Shown: piece by piece, positions 59,245-64,000 of the stretch
Numbering within the stretch: position 1 is the stretch's first letter
How the letters are laid out: each line of letters opens with the position of its first letter
Assembly: GCA_028865545.1 (NCBI GenBank)
Contig: JAGWJY010000001.1
Location: forward strand, 99,690-163,689
Source of the DNA: Alphaproteobacteria bacterium
GTDB taxonomy: Bacteria; Pseudomonadota; Alphaproteobacteria; Micropepsales; Micropepsaceae
Reading direction: 5' to 3'
Length of the DNA stretch: 64,000 nt
Position numbers and translations under genes: made by a program
The notes under the pieces: model-generated
The model's input: the letters and a program-made list of their open reading frames with translations, nothing else
Told to the model about the DNA's origin: nothing
Databases searched by the model: none

Positions 59245-60901
59245 AGAGCTGCTCCTGATAAGCCATGTTCTTGAACGGCTCCATGCCGACGCGGCGATAG
59301 GTGTCGAGGAAGCGTTCGCCGTTGGTGCGCAGCTTGAGATAGGTGTCGATGACGCGCTCCACCGCATCGACGATCTCGTGTTCGCCGAAGCCGGGCCCCA
59401 TGATCTGGCCGATGGAGGCGTCTTCGGCGCCCGAGCCGCCGAGCAGCAGCTGGTAAAATTCCACGCCTTTCTTGTCGACGCCCAGGATGCCGATGTGTCC
59501 GGCGTGATGATGGCCGCAGGCATTGATGCAGCCGGAGATCTTGATCTTCAGCTCGCCGATGTCGTGCTGGCGGTCGAGATCGGCGAAGCGCTCGGCGATC
59601 TTCTGTGCCACCGGAATGGAGCGCGCATTCGCCAGGTCGCAATAGTCGAGACCGGGGCAGCAGATGACGTCGGTCACCAGGCCGGCATTCGCTGTCGCCA
59701 GGCCGAGTTCCCTGAGCCGGGCGAAGACCGCCGGCAGGTCCTTCTTGCGGACATGCGGCAACACCAGGTTCTGTTCGTGGCTGACGCGGATCTCCGTCAT
59801 GCCGAAGCGGTCCATCAGATCGGCCAGCGCGTCGAGCTGCACATGGCTGCAGTCGCCCGGCACGCCGCCGACGGGCTTCAGCGAGATCGTGGCGATGGCA
59901 TAGCCGGGCGCGCGATGCCTGTGGACGTTGCTCGCCGTCCAGTCCGCGAAATCGTCGTCCTGCAGCGCCGCTTCGAATTCCGGCGAATGATCGTCGAGCG
60001 TCTCGAAGGCGGGCGGCGCGAAATAGGCGGCGATGCGCGCCAGCTCTTCGGCCGGAAGCTGCAGCGTACCCGCGGCCCTGATCTCCTCGAATTCGCGCAG
60101 CACGCGCTGGCGCATTTCCTCGGGGCCGATGGTGTTGATCAGAATCTTGATGCGCTGCTTGTGGATGTTGTCGCGCCGGCTGTCCTGGTTATAGACGCGC
60201 AGCACGGCCTCCAGATAAGCCAGGATGTCCTCGCGCTTCACGAACTCGCGCATCATATGCGCGATATAGGGCGTGCGGCCCATGCCGCCGCCGGCCAGCA
60301 CGCGATAGCCGGTCTCGCCCGCCTCGTTCTTCACGATCTCCACCGCCATGTCGTGGTATTTGAGCGCCGCGCGGTCGTGCGGCGTGGCGCCGACGGCGAT
60401 CTTGAACTTGCGCGCCAGGAAGACGAATTCGGGATGCAGGCTCGACCATTGCCGGATGATCTCGGCGAGCGGGCGCGGGTCCTCGATTTCCTCGGCGGTG
60501 GCGCCGGCGAACTGGTCGGCGGTGACGTTGCGGATGCAGTTGCCGCTGGTCTGCAGCGCGTGCATTTCCACCGTGGCGAGGTCGGCCAGGATGTCCGGCA
60601 CGTCCTTGAGCTTGGGCCAGTTGAACTGGATGTTCTGCCGCGTGGTGAAATGGCCGTAGCCCTTGTCGTATGTGCGCGCGATGTGCGCCAGCATGCGCAG
60701 CTGCTTGGCCGACAGCGTGCCGTAGGGCACGGCGATGCGCAGCATATAGGCGTGCAGCTGCAGATAGAGCCCGTTCATCAGACGCAGCGGCTTGAACTGG
60801 TCTTCGGTCAGCTCGCCCTTGAGCCGGCGCTCCACCTGATAGCGGAACTGTTCGGTGCGCTCCTTGACGAACGCCGCATCGAACTCGTCATACCGATACA
60901 T
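59231..60901 (-). CDS. cysI: sulfite reductase hemoprotein (nitrite/sulfite reductase family)
   Basis: A 556-residue siroheme protein that reduces sulfite to sulfide for cysteine. The start at MYRYDEFDAAF (60901) follows AGGAAAGAG. The first ferredoxin-like half has YGTLSAKQLRMLAHIA and GHFTTRQNIQFNW; NCIRNVTADQFAG marks the siroheme site. The 4Fe-4S and siroheme Cys are in CCPGLDYCDLA (about 413-420) and GCINACGHHHAG (about 456-461). It is downstream of DUF2849 and upstream of DUF934, with 14-bp overlaps on both sides. The electron donor gene is not in the window. Confidence 0.95.
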   Translation of the reverse strand: MYRYDEFDAAFVKERTEQFRYQVERRLKGELTEDQFKPLRLMNGLYLQLHAYMLRIAVPYGTLSAKQLRMLAHIARTYDKGYGHFTTRQNIQFNWPKLKDVPDILADLATVEMHALQTSGNCIRNVTADQFAGATAEEIEDPRPLAEIIRQWSSLHPEFVFLARKFKIAVGATPHDRAALKYHDMAVEIVKNEAGETGYRVLAGGGMGRTPYIAHMMREFVKREDILAYLEAVLRVYNQDSRRDNIHKQRIKILINTIGPEEMRQRVLREFEEIRAAGTLQLPAEELARIAAYFAPPAFETLDDHSPEFEAALQDDDFADWTASNVHRHRAPGYAIATISLKPVGGVPGDCSHVQLDALADLMDRFGMTEIRVSHEQNLVLPHVRKKDLPAVFARLRELGLATANAGLVTDVICCPGLDYCDLANARSIPVAQKIAERFADLDRQHDIGELKIKISGCINACGHHHAGHIGILGVDKKGVEFYQLLLGGSGAEDASIGQIMGPGFGEHEIVDAVERVIDTYLKLRTNGERFLDTYRRVGMEPFKNMAYQEQLYAAH

Positions 60902-61274
60902 CGTCGTCTCTTTCCTTGCTGCGGTCGGGGACGACGACCACATCGCGCGCCGCGGCGGCGCGCAGAACGCCGTCCGGCGTCAGCCCGTGCGCCTGCTTGC
61001 CCAGATCGTGGCGCACCGTCGGCCCGGCGGCGCGGATGATCTCGCGCTCCTTCACCGGCGTGCCGTCGGCTTGCACCTCGAAGAGATAGGGATTGACCAC
61101 GACGTTGTCGGCGACGAATTTGTGGGCGGCTTCGAGCGCCGCTTCGGCTTCGGGCTTGCCGGCTAAGATGTCGCCTTCGCCGAAGGTTTCGACCCAATTG
61201 CCGGCGCGCCAATAGACGACGTCGCCGTCGCGCAACCGGTTCGCGGTGAGCATTTGCCGTGGGGTCTCTGCCAT
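60888..61274 (-). CDS. DUF2849 protein of the sulfite reduction operon
   Basis: A 128-residue protein: MLTANRLRDGDVVYWRAGNWVETFGEGDILAGKPEAEAALEAAHKFVADNVVVNPYLFEV...REIIRAAGPTVRHDLGKQAHG. DUF2849 is found in alphaproteobacteria beside cysG and cysI. Its biochemical role is unknown. It is the first gene of the operon here; cysG is not adjacent, and a plausible operator lies at 61315-61331. Confidence 0.9.
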   Translation of the reverse strand: MAETPRQMLTANRLRDGDVVYWRAGNWVETFGEGDILAGKPEAEAALEAAHKFVADNVVVNPYLFEVQADGTPVKEREIIRAAGPTVRHDLGKQAHGLTPDGVLRAAAARDVVVVPDRSKERDDDVSV

Positions 61275-61314
61275 TTGCGATAAATCACACCTTCGCCGGG
61301 CAAAAGCAACACTT

Positions 61315-61331
61315 TACATATCTCATATGTA
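61315..61331 (-). promoter_or_regulatory. operator-like dyad upstream of the sulfite operon
   Basis: TACATAT-CTC-ATATGTA, perfect 7-bp arms, 41 bp before the DUF2849 start, in an AT-rich block (61300-61370) that also holds TATAAT-like sequences. The remaining part of the 61275-61540 spacer shows no gene. The regulator is unknown; sulfur-responsive Rrf2- or LysR-type proteins are candidates. Confidence 0.55.
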
Positions 61332-61540
61332 GAAAAATATATTATACATCTGCGAGAAGTATAAAATGGCAGGCGCGCGATCCATTTGTATATGTTCGTC
61401 TTTTTGGATGTCGACGAGCGGCGGCCGCAGTGGAGCTGGCGGGTGCAGGGCGTCGCTGGCGCCGCGCTTCGACTATCCGCTGTTCTTGCGACCAAGAATT
61501 AATTAGCCAAAGCTGCGTCGGACCGAGGGGCATACGGACA

Positions 61541-61645
61541 ATGACGGGCAAAGAGCACGAGGAAACCGCGCGCGCGCATGGCGGCGAGGGGATGCGGTCG
61601 GCGCCTGCCGAAAAATCCGAACGCATGAGGCAACACCATGGCTGA
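61541..61645 (+). CDS. possible 34-residue leader protein, coupled to the TPR gene
   Basis: An open frame from ATG at 61541 to TGA at 61643-61645, encoding MTGKEHEETARAHGGEGM and 16 more polar residues. It overlaps the next start by 8 bp in the form ATGGCTGA. The identical ATGGCTGA overlap recurs between the next two genes (63592), so coupled translation of three genes is plausible. GAGGGG lies 11 bp upstream. It is too short to judge by codon use. Confidence 0.4.
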   Translation: MTGKEHEETARAHGGEGMRSAPAEKSERMRQHHG

Positions 61646-63599
61646 TATGCCTCTTGCCGGCGGCGACGACAACGAACCGGATCAGCCGCTCGAGACCAAT
61701 GCGGCGGCGATCGCGATTGCGCTGGACGGCGCCAAGGATGATCCGAAACTCTCCAGCTATATCGCGGAGTTTCTTGCGGAGCAGCGCGCGCTGATCTCGG
61801 ACCAGCGCCTCCATCTGGAGGAACAGGTCAAGCGCTTGAAGCTCACCATCATCGACGAGCGCTTGTCGATTGCGCTGAAAGCCATGACCGCGGCGGTCGG
61901 TTTGGCGATCGTTATGGCCCTGGCCACCGCCATCTGGTACGCGGCGCATGACAACGGGCTTGTCATCGAAGCGTTCTCGGTGCCGCCGGACATGGTGGCG
62001 CGCGGTCTCACCGGCCAGGCCATCGCCGCGCAGCTGCAGGACAAGCTTGCGGCGATGCAGAACGCCACCAAATCGGCGCGGCCGGCGGAGTCCTACGCCA
62101 ACAACTGGGGCGACGACATCAAGGTGCAGATTCCGGAAACGGGCGTTTCCATAGGCGAATTCTACAATCTTCTGGTCACCTGGCTCGGGCGCGAGACGCA
62201 CATCACCGGCGAAATCTTCCACACCGCGAACGGCATTGCCGTCACGGCGCGCGGCGGCGGCGACGGCGGCGCCCTGGTGACCGGGTCTGAGGCTGACCTC
62301 GACAAGCTGCTGCAGCAGACCGCCGAGAAAATCTACGAGCGTACGCAGCCCTATCGTTATGCCATCTATCTCCAAAGCGAGACGCCTCCCCAGATGGCGC
62401 GCTCGCGGCAAATCCTGGAAGGCTTGGCTCAGAGCGGCTCGCCGCGCGATCGCGCCTGGGCATATAACGGTCTTGCCGTCCTCGATAACGAAGCCGGCGA
62501 CGGCGAAAGATCGGTCGCCGATGCCCGCCAGGCTCTGGCGTTCATGCCGGATTTCGCACTCGCCTACGAGAATATCGATCAGAGCGAAGCCAATCTCGGC
62601 CATGACGAAGCATCCCTGGCAGCCGCGCGCTCGGCCGTGGACGTGCTGCGCCAGGGCAGCAATGTTGACATGAGCGCTCTTGCTCGGCAGGTGGCGTTGC
62701 CCCAGGAGCAAGAGACAGTGGATTCCGCGCTCGACGATTTCGCGGCCGTGCGGTCGAGCGCCGAACGGATGATTGCGCTGCCGGATTATAATGGCAGCGT
62801 CGAAAACGGACACCAGGCGCTCGTCATCGCGCTGGCGATGCTCCACGACGGTGCTGCCACGCGCCGGACCATGCGCAACCTGCCGCCGGCCACGGACCAG
62901 CAAACGCAGGTGAACCGTACCTTGGGCGAGTTCATCGCCGATTACTGGCTGGGGGAATGGTCTTCCGTTGTGTCCCAGCACGCCGGTATCGAAAGCCTGC
63001 TTCGCAAAGGCCTCGCTGCAGTCGGTGCCTCGCCAAGTTATGCAAATGTCCTGCTCGCCCGGCAGCTCTGGCCTTATGTCGCGTCGGCAATGGCGGAGTT
63101 GGGTGACTTCAAAGAGGCTCACGCGCTGATCGATCAGTCACCGCTCGATTGCTACGCCTGCGTACGGGCCCACGCCGACATCGACGCCGCCGAGAAGAAC
63201 TGGAGCGGCGCAGCCGCTTGGTTTGCACTGGCGGTGAAGCAGGCGCCGTCCATCCCGATGGGTTATTACCGCTGGGGCCGCATGCTGATGGCGAAGGGCG
63301 ATTATGACGGCGCCATCGCGAAGTTCGAAACCGCGCATGACAAAGGCCCGCACTTCGCCGATCCGCTGGAGGCGTGGGGCGAGGCGCTGATCGCCAGGAA
63401 CCGCTCCGATCTGGCGTTGGCCAAGTTCGCGGAGGCCGACAAAGACGCCCCCAATTGGGGCCGCCTGCATCTCAAATGGGGCGAGGCATTGCTGTGGGCT
63501 GGCCGCAGGGGTGATGCCGCCAAGCAGTTCGCCGCCGCCGCCAAGCTCGATCTCAACACCAGCGAACGGGCGCAACTGGTGCAGGTAAGTCATGGCTGA
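61638..63599 (+). CDS. membrane-anchored TPR protein, first of a tandem pair
   Basis: A 653-residue protein. The N-terminus is cytoplasmic and acidic, with a coiled coil (AEFLAEQRALISDQRLHLEEQVKRLKL). One membrane helix follows (about 82-103; AAVGLAIVMALATAIWYAA). Next is the conserved block LVIEAFSVPPDMVARGLTGQAIAAQLQDKLAAMQ, an N-terminal periplasmic domain with EFYNLLVTWLGRETHITGEIF, and then TPR repeats to the end. I do not recognise a named function; the VPPDxxxRGxxG block suggests a recognition domain. It has a paralogue directly downstream. A role as an envelope scaffold is only a guess. Confidence 0.7.
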   Translation: MADMPLAGGDDNEPDQPLETNAAAIAIALDGAKDDPKLSSYIAEFLAEQRALISDQRLHLEEQVKRLKLTIIDERLSIALKAMTAAVGLAIVMALATAIWYAAHDNGLVIEAFSVPPDMVARGLTGQAIAAQLQDKLAAMQNATKSARPAESYANNWGDDIKVQIPETGVSIGEFYNLLVTWLGRETHITGEIFHTANGIAVTARGGGDGGALVTGSEADLDKLLQQTAEKIYERTQPYRYAIYLQSETPPQMARSRQILEGLAQSGSPRDRAWAYNGLAVLDNEAGDGERSVADARQALAFMPDFALAYENIDQSEANLGHDEASLAAARSAVDVLRQGSNVDMSALARQVALPQEQETVDSALDDFAAVRSSAERMIALPDYNGSVENGHQALVIALAMLHDGAATRRTMRNLPPATDQQTQVNRTLGEFIADYWLGEWSSVVSQHAGIESLLRKGLAAVGASPSYANVLLARQLWPYVASAMAELGDFKEAHALIDQSPLDCYACVRAHADIDAAEKNWSGAAAWFALAVKQAPSIPMGYYRWGRMLMAKGDYDGAIAKFETAHDKGPHFADPLEAWGEALIARNRSDLALAKFAEADKDAPNWGRLHLKWGEALLWAGRRGDAAKQFAAAAKLDLNTSERAQLVQVSHG

Positions 63600-64000
63600 A
63601 GAAGAACGCATCTCCGGCGAAGACCGTCCGCAGACCGGCGACAGCGGCATTGGCGCGGCGATCGCGCTCGGCTCTGCCAGCCGCATGGCCGCCGATGCCT
63701 TCCTGGCCGAACAAATGCAGCTGGCGCGCAAACAGGCGGCGCTGGCCGAAGTCCAGGCCGAGGAGATCCACGAAGAGAAGAAGCTGCGCCACTGGTCGAT
63801 GCGCGTCCGTCATGTCAGCGACGTGATGAAATTGGCCTTCGAGCTGTCGATGGCGCTGATCCTCCTCGCGCTCGTCGTTGGCATCGGTGCGACGGTGTGG
63901 TCGGCTTCGCACGAAGACGGCCTGGTGATCGATGCCTTCACTGTGCCGCCGGACCTGGCGCAGCGCGGCGTCAGCGGCGATGTGGTCGCCAGCGCGGTGC
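63592..64000 (+). CDS. second membrane-anchored TPR-type protein, 3' end cut by the window
   Basis: Starts at ATG 63592, overlapping the previous gene by 8 bp (ATGGCTGA). The visible 136 residues repeat the layout of the first gene: polar N-terminus (MAEEERISGEDRPQ), coiled coil (FLAEQMQLARKQAALAEVQAEEIHEEKKLR), membrane helix (LAFELSMALILLALVVGIGATVWSA) and the block GLVIDAFTVPPDLAQRGVSGDVVASAV. TPR repeats should follow beyond 64000. The identical architecture and coupling show tandem duplication. Confidence 0.75.
   Translation, partial: MAEEERISGEDRPQTGDSGIGAAIALGSASRMAADAFLAEQMQLARKQAALAEVQAEEIHEEKKLRHWSMRVRHVSDVMKLAFELSMALILLALVVGIGATVWSASHEDGLVIDAFTVPPDLAQRGVSGDVVASAV

Noticed and set aside
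59222..61039. 605-codon open frame opposite cysI
   Set aside because: Antisense shadow of a well-supported enzyme, with composition typical of reversed GC-rich codons.

Overview
The window looks like a chromosomal segment of a GC-rich alphaproteobacterium. The evidence is a set of families typical of that class: a SigF-type ECF sigma factor with its NrsF anti-sigma, DUF2336, DUF1491, DUF2849 and DUF934 proteins, a DnaA-domain-IV-like protein paired with DUF6456, DUF5330- and UrcA-like proteins, DivJ/PleC-like histidine kinases, and GANTC (CcrM-type) sites in front of regulatory genes. A Micropepsaceae/Rhizomicrobium- or Caulobacter-like host is my inference only. I saw no rRNA, tRNA, CRISPR array, intact insertion sequence or prophage. 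Most of the window is ordinary chromosome with several accessory patches.

Layout. 1-1.2 kb: tandem small secreted/lipoprotein genes and a DUF2306 membrane protein. 1.2-6.9 kb: a repeat-bearing spacer, a TPR sensor histidine kinase, and a large secreted S8 (subtilisin) protease with an FYGGINP heptad array and a beta-barrel-like C-terminus. 7-9.4 kb: small exported proteins, a GlcG-like protein and a frameshifted DUF3617 gene. 9.6-12.4 kb: an epimerase, then a small defence patch: a solitary DpnI-type endonuclease (cuts methylated GATC) and a HigBA-type toxin-antitoxin pair. 12.6-15 kb: uvrB, with a palindromic repeat inside its coding end. 15-17.8 kb: a BlaI/BlaR-like repressor and M56 peptidase, bracketed by two GFA-family paralogues. 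17.8-23 kb: three regulator modules, each with a visible operator or dyad (GST/WYL; Mrr-N-terminal-like protein; NIPSNAP-hydrolase-ABM/ArsR).

23-25.1 kb: sigF-nrsF operon and a divergent Met/His-rich exported protein, each preceded by a GTAAC-N16-CGAA promoter. 25-33.5 kb: membrane proteins, a metallo-beta-lactamase-fold hydrolase, asparagine synthetase AsnA, an amidohydrolase-transporter operon and an MscS channel. 33.5-37.7 kb: DUF1499, an acyl-CoA ligase divergent from a LiuR-like MerR regulator whose promoter spacer is a perfect palindrome, and DUF4424. 38-42 kb: lipoprotein, TPR-sulfotransferase, anion transporter. 42-46.4 kb: the DnaA-IV-like/DUF6456 pair, an AraC regulator and membrane proteins. 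46.4-50 kb: two divergent PAS histidine kinases. 50-53 kb: DUF1491, NrtS, TMEM175-type channel, release factor 3. 53-58.6 kb: a MarR-like pair, UrcA, two tandem secreted paralogues, DUF2336, a PLP decarboxylase, a Spy-like protein. 58.7-61.3 kb: assimilatory sulfite reduction genes (DUF2849-cysI-DUF934). 61.5-64 kb: tandem membrane-anchored TPR proteins running off the right edge.

Starts were moved from the longest reading frame wherever a Shine-Dalgarno sequence, signal peptide, operator or overlap argued for another codon. Functions rest on motif recognition without database searches.
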